A stretch of DNA of 37,730 nt, taken from the NCBI RefSeq assembly GCF_001655775.1, contig NZ_LXFF01000015.1, positions 1 to 37,730 of the forward strand. Direction: 5' to 3'. Positions 7,948 to 15,966 of this stretch are shown piece by piece. The translations under genes were made by a program, and so were the position numbers. The DNA comes from Candidatus Arthromitus sp. SFB-turkey (GTDB lineage: Bacteria > Bacillota > Clostridia > Clostridiales > Clostridiaceae). Numbering within the stretch: the stretch's first letter is position 1; each line of letters starts with the position of its first letter. The notes under the pieces were generated by a model. The model made no database searches, was not told the DNA's origin, and saw only the letters and a program-made list of their open reading frames with translations.

Positions 7948-9093
7948 ATGAATAAATTAAATAAACTATACGTTACAATTTCTTCTCTACTTTTAATTAG
8001 TTTAACTTCTTGTACAAATTCAAATAACAAAAATTCCACTTCTCCTGAAGATACAGAACAAAATATATATACAAGTACAAGAACAATATCAGAAAATGAT
8101 ACTGTAAACATTATTAATGAAGATTTTTCTTCAAAAACATATGACCATACTTCAGGTGTTTCTACATATCCTCCAATTGGAGAAATTAAAGAAAATGAAG
8201 AAATTTCTAGTGATACTAATCAAAATGAAACCTTATTTACATTAAAAGATGTTCAGCAAATTACTAATGATTTAGCTAATGAATACAATTCTCACCTAGA
8301 AGCCACATCGAGTGAATACGAAAATTATATAAGTGCTCTAACTGAAGATTACGTAGCACTTGAAAATGATTATATTGGACTTTTAAATGATATTTCAAGT
8401 ATTATTGATCTTTCTGAACCTGAAATTGAAAACAATAACACAAATACATCTGAACAGCCTGAAAATTCTGAGAATATTTCTCAAAATACAACAAATAAAG
8501 AAGATAGTTCTCAAAATACAAATAATGAAAATAATTTTGAAGAAAAACCTGAAAATATTCCTCAGACAAGAGAAGAAGAGGTTGATCTTATATATAACAA
8601 AGCTTTAGATACTGCTTCTAAAAACCTTGATGAATTCGAACCAATACAAGGACAAGCTCCAAATGTTACAAATGAACAAATTAACAATTCAACTGAAACT
8701 CCTCAAAATAATGAATCTGAAAAAATAGACGCAGAAACTATTTTTCAAATAATAAAAGAAAATGTTTCACTTCCTAGTTATTCAAATAAAGATATTAATT
8801 TTTTAACAACTAACTATAATTTAACCTCAGATAAAGTTAATGATTTTAAATTAGTATCATCGGATTCTTCTCAAAATTTCTTTGAAATGCTAATAATAAA
8901 AACATCTAACATAAGCGAAGAAGATTTAATAAATAAAATACAATTAAGAGTTGATAACATTTTAAATAATATTTCAGAAATTGATAATACTAATATTAAT
9001 GATAAACTACTTTTAATTAATATTGATGATTACATATTATTTTGTTTTTCAGATATAAGTATGGATATATTAAATTTTCTTGAAAGTATATAA
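7948..9093 (+). CDS. DUF4358-type lipoprotein with long low-complexity spacer
   Basis: A 381-aa predicted lipoprotein. A signal peptide ends in the lipobox LTSC (C22). Residues about 25-100 are Ser/Thr/Asn/Glu rich. A helical, coiled-coil-like stretch with many acidic residues and regularly spaced leucines follows (about 100-155), then a repetitive Asn/Gln/Ser/Glu linker (about 155-260, with SQNT repeated). From about residue 263 the C-terminus parallels the shorter upstream lipoprotein (TIFQIIKENVSLPSYSNKD against EIFNTITKELSLPNFKSLN), but it is more diverged. So this is a duplicated DUF4358 domain lifted off the membrane by a spacer. SD AGGAGG. It lies 15 nt before the MBOAT gene. Confidence 0.8.
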   Translation: MNKLNKLYVTISSLLLISLTSCTNSNNKNSTSPEDTEQNIYTSTRTISENDTVNIINEDFSSKTYDHTSGVSTYPPIGEIKENEEISSDTNQNETLFTLKDVQQITNDLANEYNSHLEATSSEYENYISALTEDYVALENDYIGLLNDISSIIDLSEPEIENNNTNTSEQPENSENISQNTTNKEDSSQNTNNENNFEEKPENIPQTREEEVDLIYNKALDTASKNLDEFEPIQGQAPNVTNEQINNSTETPQNNESEKIDAETIFQIIKENVSLPSYSNKDINFLTTNYNLTSDKVNDFKLVSSDSSQNFFEMLIIKTSNISEEDLINKIQLRVDNILNNISEIDNTNINDKLLLINIDDYILFCFSDISMDILNFLESI

Positions 9094-9107
9094 AGGATGA
9101 ATATTAA

Positions 9108-10481
9108 ATGGTTTTTTCTAGTTTACTATTTCTCTTTTTTTTCCTACCTCTGGTTTTAATAATCTATTATATATCTCCAAAAAATATTAGACTTGCTATA
9201 TTATTCATAGCAAGTTTAATATTTTATGCTTGGGGTGAACCAGTATATATTATCTTAATAATATTTTCAACACTTGTAGATTATTGTATTGGTTTTCTCA
9301 TATATAAATTTTCCAATTCAAAATTCAAAAAAATATTTCTTTTAATTGTTTCAGTAACAATAAATTTATCTTTATTGGGTTTCTTTAAATACTCAAACTT
9401 TCTTATAAATATCATCAATTATATTTTTAAAACTAATTTTAATATGCTTGATATTTCTTTACCTATTGGAATTTCTTTCTACACTTTTCAAACATTATCA
9501 TACACAATAGATATTTTTAGAAATAAATTTAAACCTCAAAAAAACATTATAGCATTTGGTGCATATGTATCTTTATTTCCTCAATTAATAGCAGGTCCAA
9601 TAGTTACATATGAAAGTGTAGAAAATGATATAAACAATAAAAATCGTGAAAATATTTTGAAATTCAATGAAGGTGTTTGTAGATTCATTGAAGGTTTATC
9701 AAAAAAAATAATACTAGCAAATAATTTAGGGTATTTATTTGAAACTTTAAAATCTTCTGATTTAACAACTATGTCTACAATGACATCATGGCTTTGTATA
9801 TTATCATATTTTTTTCAAATATATTTTGACTTCAGTGGATACTCTGATATGGCAATAGGACTTGGAAAAATGTTCGGTTTTAATTTTAATGAAAATTTTA
9901 ATTATCCCTACATTTCAAGAAGTATATCAGAATTTTGGAGAAGGTGGCATATATCTCTTGGAAGTTGGTTTAAAAACTATTTATATATACCTTTAGGTGG
10001 TAATAAAGTAAAATTCAAATATTTAAACTTATTAATCGTTTGGATATTTACAGGACTTTGGCATGGTGCTAACTTAAATTTTTTACTTTGGGGACTATAC
10101 TTTTTTATAATAATAATGATCGAAAAATTATTTTTAATTAAATATTTAAACAAGTACAATATACTATCTAGAATATATACTTTATTTTTAATTTTAATTG
10201 GTTGGTGTATTTTTGTATTTGAAGATATAAATTATTTAATTTTATTTTTGAAAAAAATGTTTTCAGTTAATTTATTTATAGATAATTATTTCCTATACTA
10301 TTTTAAAAATTTTTTATTATATATTTTAATTGCATGTTTATTTTCTACTCCTATTATGAAAAACCTAAAACTAAAACTTCCCCAATTTATATCAAATACA
10401 TTTTTAATTTTAATTTTTATAATAAGTATATCTTTTATAGTTAATTCTTCATTTAACCCATTTTTATATTTCAGATTTTAA
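9108..10481 (+). CDS. MBOAT family membrane O-acyltransferase (AlgI/DltB-like)
   Basis: A polytopic membrane protein (457 aa, about ten hydrophobic segments) that probably moves acyl groups, usually acetyl, to an extracytoplasmic polymer. Diagnostic motifs: FYTFQTLSY and FPQLIAGPI in the first half, QIYFDFSGYSDMAIGLGKMF, FWRRWHISLGSWFKNYLYIPLGG with H281, and GLWHGAN with the putative catalytic H319. SD AAAGGA. The adjacent DHHW gene supplies the likely extracytoplasmic partner, as AlgJ/AlgX-type proteins do for AlgI. No dltA or dltC genes are in this window, so teichoic-acid D-alanylation is not indicated. The natural substrate is unknown. Confidence 0.93.
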   Translation: MVFSSLLFLFFFLPLVLIIYYISPKNIRLAILFIASLIFYAWGEPVYIILIIFSTLVDYCIGFLIYKFSNSKFKKIFLLIVSVTINLSLLGFFKYSNFLINIINYIFKTNFNMLDISLPIGISFYTFQTLSYTIDIFRNKFKPQKNIIAFGAYVSLFPQLIAGPIVTYESVENDINNKNRENILKFNEGVCRFIEGLSKKIILANNLGYLFETLKSSDLTTMSTMTSWLCILSYFFQIYFDFSGYSDMAIGLGKMFGFNFNENFNYPYISRSISEFWRRWHISLGSWFKNYLYIPLGGNKVKFKYLNLLIVWIFTGLWHGANLNFLLWGLYFFIIIMIEKLFLIKYLNKYNILSRIYTLFLILIGWCIFVFEDINYLILFLKKMFSVNLFIDNYFLYYFKNFLLYILIACLFSTPIMKNLKLKLPQFISNTFLILIFIISISFIVNSSFNPFLYFRF

Positions 10482-10502
10482 AAATTTAGGAGGTGGATAT
10501 CT

Positions 10503-11630
10503 ATTTTTAATAAAAAATATTTTATAACATACCTATTCTTATTAATAATTTTTTTATTTCCAATACTTCATATAACAATTAAAGACAATGATTTTTCATT
10601 AATTGAAAATAGATATTTAGAAAAATTTCCAAAATTTACTTTAGATAATTTTTTATCAGGAAATTTTTCTGAAAAATTAAATAACTATCTTGAAGACCAC
10701 TTTCCTTTTAGAAATCAATTTGTATCTTTAAATTCTTATTTTGAAATTATTATGGGAAGAAACGATATTAATGAAGTGTATTTAGCTAAAAATAACTACT
10801 TAATTGACATGTTTAACAAAATAGATTTAAATATTACAGATAGAAATATTAATCTAATAAATAAATTCTCCAAAAATATGAATGTAAGCCTTATGCTAAT
10901 TCCTACTTCTACGGAAGTTTTAAAAGATTATCTTCCAAAATTTTCTGTAAACATAAATCAAGAAGAATATTTAAATTATGTAGAAACCAATCTTAATAAA
11001 AATATTAACTTTATTAATCCCTTGCATATTTTAAAATCTAAAAAAAATGAGTATATCTACTACCGTACAGATCATCATTATACAACCTTCGGTGCATACT
11101 ACTCTTACTTAAAATTTTGTGAATCTTATAACTTAACTCCTCTTAAAATAAATGACTTTAAAATAACACAAATATCAAATGATTTTTTAGGATCACTTTT
11201 TTCAAATGTTAATCTAAATCACCAAAAAAAAGACTCTGTATACATTTTTGAACCATTAACCAAAAATGATTTAACAGTTTATTACGGTGACAGAGTAACA
11301 AACTCCCTTTACGAATTTTCACATTTACAAAATAATAGAAGTCACTATAATATTTTTTTAGATAACAATCATCCTTTAATTAAAATAAAAACATCTATAA
11401 AAAATGGTAAAAATATAGTAGTTATAAAAGATTCTTATGCAAATTCTTTCATACCATTTTTAACAAAAAATTTTGAGGAAATACATGTAATAGATTTACG
11501 ATTTTACAATTCAAATATAAATGCTTACTTAAATGAAAATAATTTAAAAGATATACTATTTTTTTATAATGTTAAAAACTTTTCAGAAGAAAACAATTTA
11601 ATTTTTATAAACAAATTAGAGGAGGATTAA
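10503..11630 (+). CDS. DHHW family protein (AlgJ/AlgX-like partner), probable AUU start
   Basis: Membrane-anchored extracytoplasmic protein predicted to work with the MBOAT enzyme. The first in-frame ATG is at 10752, but the frame is open upstream to 10503 and encodes the family N-terminus: a hydrophobic anchor (FITYLFLLIIFLFPIL, about residues 7-22), FSLIENRYLEKFPKF, and YLEDHFPFRNQF (62-73). No ATG, GTG or TTG occurs in that extension. AGGAGG at 10488-10493 is spaced 9 nt from an ATT at 10503, which I take as the start (375 aa). The signature motif is D190-H191-H192-Y193 (DHHY, not DHHW). KDSYANSF further on is also typical of the family. The next gene's SD overlaps its stop codon. Confidence 0.85.
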   Translation: MFNKKYFITYLFLLIIFLFPILHITIKDNDFSLIENRYLEKFPKFTLDNFLSGNFSEKLNNYLEDHFPFRNQFVSLNSYFEIIMGRNDINEVYLAKNNYLIDMFNKIDLNITDRNINLINKFSKNMNVSLMLIPTSTEVLKDYLPKFSVNINQEEYLNYVETNLNKNINFINPLHILKSKKNEYIYYRTDHHYTTFGAYYSYLKFCESYNLTPLKINDFKITQISNDFLGSLFSNVNLNHQKKDSVYIFEPLTKNDLTVYYGDRVTNSLYEFSHLQNNRSHYNIFLDNNHPLIKIKTSIKNGKNIVVIKDSYANSFIPFLTKNFEEIHVIDLRFYNSNINAYLNENNLKDILFFYNVKNFSEENNLIFINKLEED

Positions 11631-11633
11631 TTT

Positions 11634-12182
11634 TTGAAAAACAAAAATTTAATAATTCTTTTTAATACATTTTTTAAAATTGGTTTGTTTACTTTCGGTG
11701 GAGGATATTCTATGATACCTTTTATTGAAAAGGAGATAACTCAAAAACATAAATTCATTACATCAGATGAACTTTTAGATATTTTTTCAATTTCGGAATG
11801 TACTCCCGGTCCAATCTCTATAAATTGTGCAACTTTTATTGGATATAAAGTTTGTGGTTTTTTAGGTTCTTTAATATCAACCCTTGGAATTGTATTACCA
11901 TCATTTATTATAATTTTAATTCTTTCATTATTTTTTAATTCCCTAAAAGAGTTTTCAATAATAGTTAAATTTTTACAAGGAATTAAAGTCGGTGTTGTTA
12001 TACTTTTAATTTCTTCAATTATAAAAATAAATTCCAAATCACAAAAATCAAAATCCTATTATGTAATAATATTTTCAGTCCTTTTGTTATGCCTCTTAAC
12101 AAACATTAGTACTATAACAATTTTATTTTCTTCAATACTTCTATACTCTTTGATATTTACCATAAAACAAAAAAGGAGATAA
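11634..12182 (+). CDS. Chromate transporter family protein, short form (first of pair)
   Basis: A 182-aa single-domain CHR family membrane protein. Motifs: FKIGLFTFGGGYSMIPFIEKE (about 14-34), SECTPGPISIN (about 62-72) and GFLGSLISTLGIVLPS. About five to six hydrophobic segments. Short CHR proteins usually occur in tandem pairs and probably work as heterodimers; the partner follows after 6 nt. The start is TTG, with GAGGAGGAT overlapping the stop codon of the preceding gene. Family members export chromate, but in anaerobes the natural anion is often unknown, so substrate is left open. It is probably co-transcribed with the MBOAT/DHHW genes without an obvious functional link. Confidence 0.9.
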   Translation: MKNKNLIILFNTFFKIGLFTFGGGYSMIPFIEKEITQKHKFITSDELLDIFSISECTPGPISINCATFIGYKVCGFLGSLISTLGIVLPSFIIILILSLFFNSLKEFSIIVKFLQGIKVGVVILLISSIIKINSKSQKSKSYYVIIFSVLLLCLLTNISTITILFSSILLYSLIFTIKQKRR

Positions 12183-12188
12183 AACAAC

Positions 12189-12725
12189 TTGAATATATTC
12201 TTTACATTATTTATAACATTTTTCAAAATCGGTCTTTTTACAATAGGTGGAGGATATGCCATGATTCCTCTAATAAAAGAATATATTTTTAAATATTCAT
12301 GGGCCACCAATGAAGAACTTTTAGAATTTATTGCAATTTCTGAATCAACTCCTGGACCATTTGCAATTAATATTAGTACATTTATTGGTTTTAAAACTGG
12401 AGGATTTTTAGGAGCTCTCCTATCAACTCTCGGGGTTGTATTACCTTCATTTATAATTATTTTAATAATCATAAAATTCTTAAACAAATTCAAAAAAAAT
12501 AAAACATTACAATATGTTTTACAAAATTTAAGACCAATTATTTTATCTCTTTTAATTTACTCTGTATTAACTATATCTTTTAAAGTATTCTTTAAAGACA
12601 ACATTATAAATTTAAAACACATTTTTATATTCTTAATATTATCAATATTAAATTTAAATTTTAAATTTTCTCCAATAAAACTTATTTTAATTTCTGGTTT
12701 TCTAGGGGTTTTATTATTAAATTAA
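12189..12725 (+). CDS. Chromate transporter family protein, short form (second of pair)
   Basis: A 178-aa CHR-domain membrane protein paralogous to the preceding gene: FKIGLFTIGGGYAMIPLIKEY, SESTPGPFAIN and GFLGALLSTLGVVLPS align block by block. The start is TTG with AAGGAGAT about 8 nt upstream, overlapping the end of the first gene's frame region. It is the last gene of the plus-strand run and ends in a strong bidirectional terminator whose stem begins 6 nt after the stop. The two halves probably form one transporter. Confidence 0.9.
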   Translation: MNIFFTLFITFFKIGLFTIGGGYAMIPLIKEYIFKYSWATNEELLEFIAISESTPGPFAINISTFIGFKTGGFLGALLSTLGVVLPSFIIILIIIKFLNKFKKNKTLQYVLQNLRPIILSLLIYSVLTISFKVFFKDNIINLKHIFIFLILSILNLNFKFSPIKLILISGFLGVLLLN

Positions 12726-12764
12726 AAAAAGAGCTTTTATTTTAAAAATAAAAGCTCCTTTTTT
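12724..12764. terminator. Bidirectional terminator between the CHR gene and tRNA-Arg(ACG)
   Basis: A near-perfect palindrome, GAGCTTTTATTTT / AAAATAAAAGCTC (12731-12757), is flanked by a T run on each strand. It ends the plus-strand operon and the minus-strand tRNA. The plus-strand T run abuts the encoded CCA of the tRNA. Confidence 0.92.
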
Positions 12765-12840
12765 GGTGCACAGGAGAGGATTCGAACCCCCGACCAACTG
12801 GTTCGTAGCCAGCTACTCTATCCAACTGAGCTACCTGTGC
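12764..12840 (-). tRNA. tRNA-Arg(ACG)
   Basis: A 77-nt cloverleaf with encoded CCA. The acceptor GCACAGG pairs with CCTGTGC, followed by discriminator A. The anticodon loop CTACGAA gives ACG, which needs TadA deamination to ICG to read CGU/CGC/CGA; tadA is at 3240. The T loop TTCGAAT is intact. Confidence 0.96.
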
Positions 12841-12851
12841 ACATCAATTAC

Positions 12852-12880
12852 ATTCTACCAAATCAATGAAATTTTTTCAA
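12852..12880 (-). promoter_or_regulatory. Promoter of tRNA-Arg(ACG)
   Basis: -35 TTGAAA (12875-12880), 17-nt spacer and -10 TAGAAT (12852-12857) on the minus strand, about 12 nt before the tRNA 5' end. Confidence 0.78.
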
Positions 12881-12887
12881 TTAGTTT

Positions 12888-13718
12888 TTATCTTCTATTA
12901 TTTAAACTTTTCTTGATTTTATCTTTTTTAATTGAAAATATACTTATTAAAAATACCATTAATGTTAAAAACTCAAGTATATGTGATGGGAACAATACAC
13001 TAACATTATTAAATTTAGCTATTATCTCAAATATAGAAATTATTAAAAATGGAATTCCTTGAGCAAACAAAATCATTTTATAAACCTGACTAAATTTCAC
13101 TTTAAATCTAGTAATAATTGAACAAAAAAATGCAAAGAATGAAGTTAGAAATGCAAGAAAGAAAAAATTAAATATCATAAATAATGGTAAAATTACATAC
13201 ACCAAATATTTAAAAGTGTTTGTAATTGAATCTATAAACATAAATATTATATCTTTATTAAGTACACTATCTTTAACAACTAAATCAATCATTGAAAAAT
13301 CAGAATACTTAATCTCAAATTCTTTAAGGTTATTTTTTAAAATAAAAGAATTCTTTAGTAAAACAACTGAAGTTTTATAATTATCGTATTCACTAAATTC
13401 ATTTATATTAAATTCTTCCCTAGTATCTCCTATTAATAAAAAATCTCCACTTTTAAATATAACAGGTGAATTTTGTATATGAAGTGTGCCATTTGAATAA
13501 CTAATATCTTCAAATATTTCATATTTACTTTTATTAAAATCATTTAAAATTTTTATATCTCTATTTAAAAAAAGAACATAAAATAAACTTATTAAAAAAA
13601 CAAACAACACTCTATTTAAGGTAACTTTTAAAAAAGGCATATCAATAAATTTTCCATAGGATTTAAAATCAAAAGCTGATATACGCAGTGTTTCAAAAAA
13701 ACCTAATTCCTTTTTCAA
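12888..13718 (-). CDS. DUF1189 family membrane protein
   Basis: A 276-aa protein of unknown function. The N-terminus (ELGFFETLRISAFDFKSYGKFI) and the layout fit DUF1189: one membrane segment near residues 30-50, an extracytoplasmic domain of about 110 residues, then three to four hydrophobic segments. I chose the TTG at 13718 because AGGAG at 13729-13733 is 10 nt upstream. A GTG at 13727 is only 1 nt from that SD. It lies immediately downstream of the YhaM-type exonuclease gene, with the SD just past that stop codon, so the two are co-transcribed. The function cannot be told from context. Confidence 0.8.
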   Translation of the reverse strand: MKKELGFFETLRISAFDFKSYGKFIDMPFLKVTLNRVLFVFLISLFYVLFLNRDIKILNDFNKSKYEIFEDISYSNGTLHIQNSPVIFKSGDFLLIGDTREEFNINEFSEYDNYKTSVVLLKNSFILKNNLKEFEIKYSDFSMIDLVVKDSVLNKDIIFMFIDSITNTFKYLVYVILPLFMIFNFFFLAFLTSFFAFFCSIITRFKVKFSQVYKMILFAQGIPFLIISIFEIIAKFNNVSVLFPSHILEFLTLMVFLISIFSIKKDKIKKSLNNRR

Positions 13719-13736
13719 AAAAATCACACTCCTAAT

Positions 13737-14696
13737 TTAAAATTTAGGTTTATATACTTTTCTATTATTAAGTGAAAAAATCCTCTCAGAAAAATTCCCC
13801 TCATCTACTCCATCTAAAATCTTTTTCATATCATACATTCTAGCATCTATTACATCTATATAATGAAGAAGTTCCGCTTCAATTATCATAGGTTTAATTG
13901 GACTTCCATACTCAGGTTCATAATGATGAGAAAGAATCATATGTTGAAGAAGCATTCTAATTTCACTAGAAGCCCCAACCTTACTAGACACCCTGTCTAC
14001 CAAAGTAATACCTTGTATTAAATGAGAAAGTAGTTGTCCTTCAACTGTATATGTACTTACTATTCCTAATTCACTAGAATTCATCTCTTCGGTTTTTTCA
14101 ATATCATGGAGTATTATTCCTGCAAAAAGTAATTCTTTATTCACAATGGAGTATAGTTCACATATTTTCTCTCCAAGCTTTATCATACTTAAAATATGAT
14201 ATAAAAGCCCTCCTTTTATTGAATGGTGATTACTTTTAGCTGCTGGATAATACAAAAGTTTTTCCTTTTTAATACTGAGTATTTCAAGTAAAATATTTCT
14301 TATATCATCATTTTTAAAAGATGAAACAATTTTATGAAGTTCATTAAACATTTCATTTGAATCAATTGGAGCGCACTTAACGTAATCGGAAATATTTATA
14401 TTTTCTCTATCAAAATCATTTGAAATACTCTCAAGCTTAAGTTGCATAATACTTTGCCAACTTAACACGCAACCTTTTACACAAACTAAAGTATTTTCTA
14501 CAAACTCATTATTATTAAAATCCTCTTTTAAATCCCATAACTTTGCATTAATATCACCTGTTTTATCTGAAAGAGTAATATCTAAATATTTTTTATTATT
14601 AGAATTAGTAATTTTAACAGCTATACTTTTTATAAGATATACTCCCTTTATTCTCTGACCAACTTTAAAATCTTTTATATTTACATACTCTAACAT
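13737..14696 (-). CDS. yhaM: 3'-5' exoribonuclease YhaM-type (OB fold plus HD domain)
   Basis: A 319-aa protein matching the YhaM/CbfA family in length and architecture. The N-terminal OB-fold contains VGQRIKGVYLIKSIAVK and ITLSDKTGDINAKLWD. The C-terminal HD phosphohydrolase domain shows NHHSIKGGLLYHILSM and a GIILHDIEKTEE motif (HD at about 197-198), with HHYEPEYGSP later. The ATG at 14696 is chosen because GAGGTG lies 4 nt upstream. A TTG four codons earlier starts inside the SD. The family trims RNA or ssDNA 3' ends in the cytoplasm. It is the first gene of a two-gene unit with the DUF1189 protein and diverges from the CCA enzyme. Confidence 0.9.
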   Translation of the reverse strand: MLEYVNIKDFKVGQRIKGVYLIKSIAVKITNSNNKKYLDITLSDKTGDINAKLWDLKEDFNNNEFVENTLVCVKGCVLSWQSIMQLKLESISNDFDRENINISDYVKCAPIDSNEMFNELHKIVSSFKNDDIRNILLEILSIKKEKLLYYPAAKSNHHSIKGGLLYHILSMIKLGEKICELYSIVNKELLFAGIILHDIEKTEEMNSSELGIVSTYTVEGQLLSHLIQGITLVDRVSSKVGASSEIRMLLQHMILSHHYEPEYGSPIKPMIIEAELLHYIDVIDARMYDMKKILDGVDEGNFSERIFSLNNRKVYKPKF

Positions 14697-14748
14697 TAAA
14701 CACCTCAATTATGTAATAAATACCTACTCTAAATTATTTTATATAAAA

Positions 14749-15966
14749 ATGAAAGGAATTACAATTATAATAATTAATATGAATATTTTTTTACCTAAAC
14801 AAATAAAAAAAATAATTAAAATTTTTGAAGATAATAATTTTAAATGTTACGTAGTTGGTGGCGCTATTCGTGATAGTTTACTTAATTTAACACCAAATGA
14901 ATTTGATATATCCACAAATGCTCTTCCTTGTAATATAAAATCCTTATTTAAAAAAGTTATAACTATTGGAGAAACTTATGGGTGTATTAAAATATTTTTT
15001 GAAAACACATGGTTTGAAATAACAACTTTTAGAATTGAAAATAATTACACAGACTTTCGGCATGCAAAATTTATAAAATTTATAAACTCTCCTAAATTAG
15101 ACGCATTAAGAAGAGACTTTACTATAAACTCAATTTACTTTAATGGAAAATCCTTAATAGATCCTTTTAATGGAATAGAGGATTTAAATAAAAAAATCAT
15201 ACGTTTAATAGGAGATAAAAATTTAAAATTTTATGAAGATCCTTTAAGAATCCTCCGTGCTTTAAAATTTAAATCAAAACTTAATTTTAAAATAGAATTT
15301 TTAACACTACTTTCTTTAAAAAACAATTTTTATTTAATAAAACACCTAAGTAAATACAGAATACATGAAGAATTACATAAAATATTTGAAAATTTATATT
15401 CTTATGATTCTATGAAAATTTTTTCAATACTAAATGGATTTCAAATTATTTTAAACTCTAAATTTAAAATTTTTAACTTTGAAAAAATACTTAAACTAAC
15501 AAATAAATTTCATATAAGACTTTTTTGTATACTATATTTTCATTCTGACATAAATAAACTTTTAATTCCTGAGATACTAAAAAATCATTTAAATTTTAAT
15601 AAAACAGAATTATACGAAATTAATTTAATTTTTAAAATTCTTCAGGAAAAACTTTTTGAAAATAACAAAGGTTTTATTAAATTTTTAATTTTCAATTATG
15701 ATTATAATTCTACTTTTTTTATATTAAATGTATTAAATACTTACATACCTTCATGTACAGATATTTTAAATAAATTTTTTAAAATCAAATGGGGTTATGA
15801 ACCTATAAAAATAAAACATTTAAATATACAATTAAGAAAGATTTTAAAAAACAAAAAAAATGTTACCAAATACAATAAATATTTGATAACACTTGTTCAT
15901 ATAAATCCAAAATTAAACAAAAGAGATTTATTAATTCATTTATTAAAAAATAAATTTAAATTCTAA
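14749..15966 (+). CDS. cca: CCA tRNA nucleotidyltransferase (class II poly(A) polymerase family)
   Basis: Adds or repairs the 3' CCA of tRNAs. N-terminal signature YVVGGAIRDSLL, then EFDIST where most homologues have DxD, then RRDFTINSIYF (about 120-130) and DPLRILRALKFKSKLNF. The E-x-D catalytic pair is unusual but chemically plausible. The C-terminal half is Lys/Asn/Phe-rich and diverged. Starts: the ATG at 14749 has no SD. An ATG at 14779 (MNIFLPKQIKKI) matches the usual N-terminus better but has its nearest AAAGGA 21 nt away, so the exact start is uncertain. The 3' end overlaps addA by 11 bp, tail to tail. All tRNAs in this window already encode CCA, so repair is its main task for them. 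Confidence 0.92.
   Translation: MKGITIIIINMNIFLPKQIKKIIKIFEDNNFKCYVVGGAIRDSLLNLTPNEFDISTNALPCNIKSLFKKVITIGETYGCIKIFFENTWFEITTFRIENNYTDFRHAKFIKFINSPKLDALRRDFTINSIYFNGKSLIDPFNGIEDLNKKIIRLIGDKNLKFYEDPLRILRALKFKSKLNFKIEFLTLLSLKNNFYLIKHLSKYRIHEELHKIFENLYSYDSMKIFSILNGFQIILNSKFKIFNFEKILKLTNKFHIRLFCILYFHSDINKLLIPEILKNHLNFNKTELYEINLIFKILQEKLFENNKGFIKFLIFNYDYNSTFFILNVLNTYIPSCTDILNKFFKIKWGYEPIKIKHLNIQLRKILKNKKNVTKYNKYLITLVHINPKLNKRDLLIHLLKNKFKF

Noticed and set aside
7948-8700. Repeats in the second lipoprotein as a CRISPR or DNA repeat array
   Set aside because: Only short, imperfect codon-level repeats of a Ser/Gln/Asn linker; no direct repeats with regular spacers anywhere in the window.
12059-12493. 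Minus-strand ORF of 144 codons under the two CHR genes
   Set aside because: Spans the junction of two clear plus-strand genes and has no start signal; the similar minus-strand ORF at 11741-12037 is a shadow too.
12763-13062. Plus-strand ORF of 99 codons beginning VHRRGFEPPTNW
   Set aside because: It begins antisense to tRNA-Arg(ACG) and continues antisense to the DUF1189 gene; a classic false ORF from a tRNA complement.
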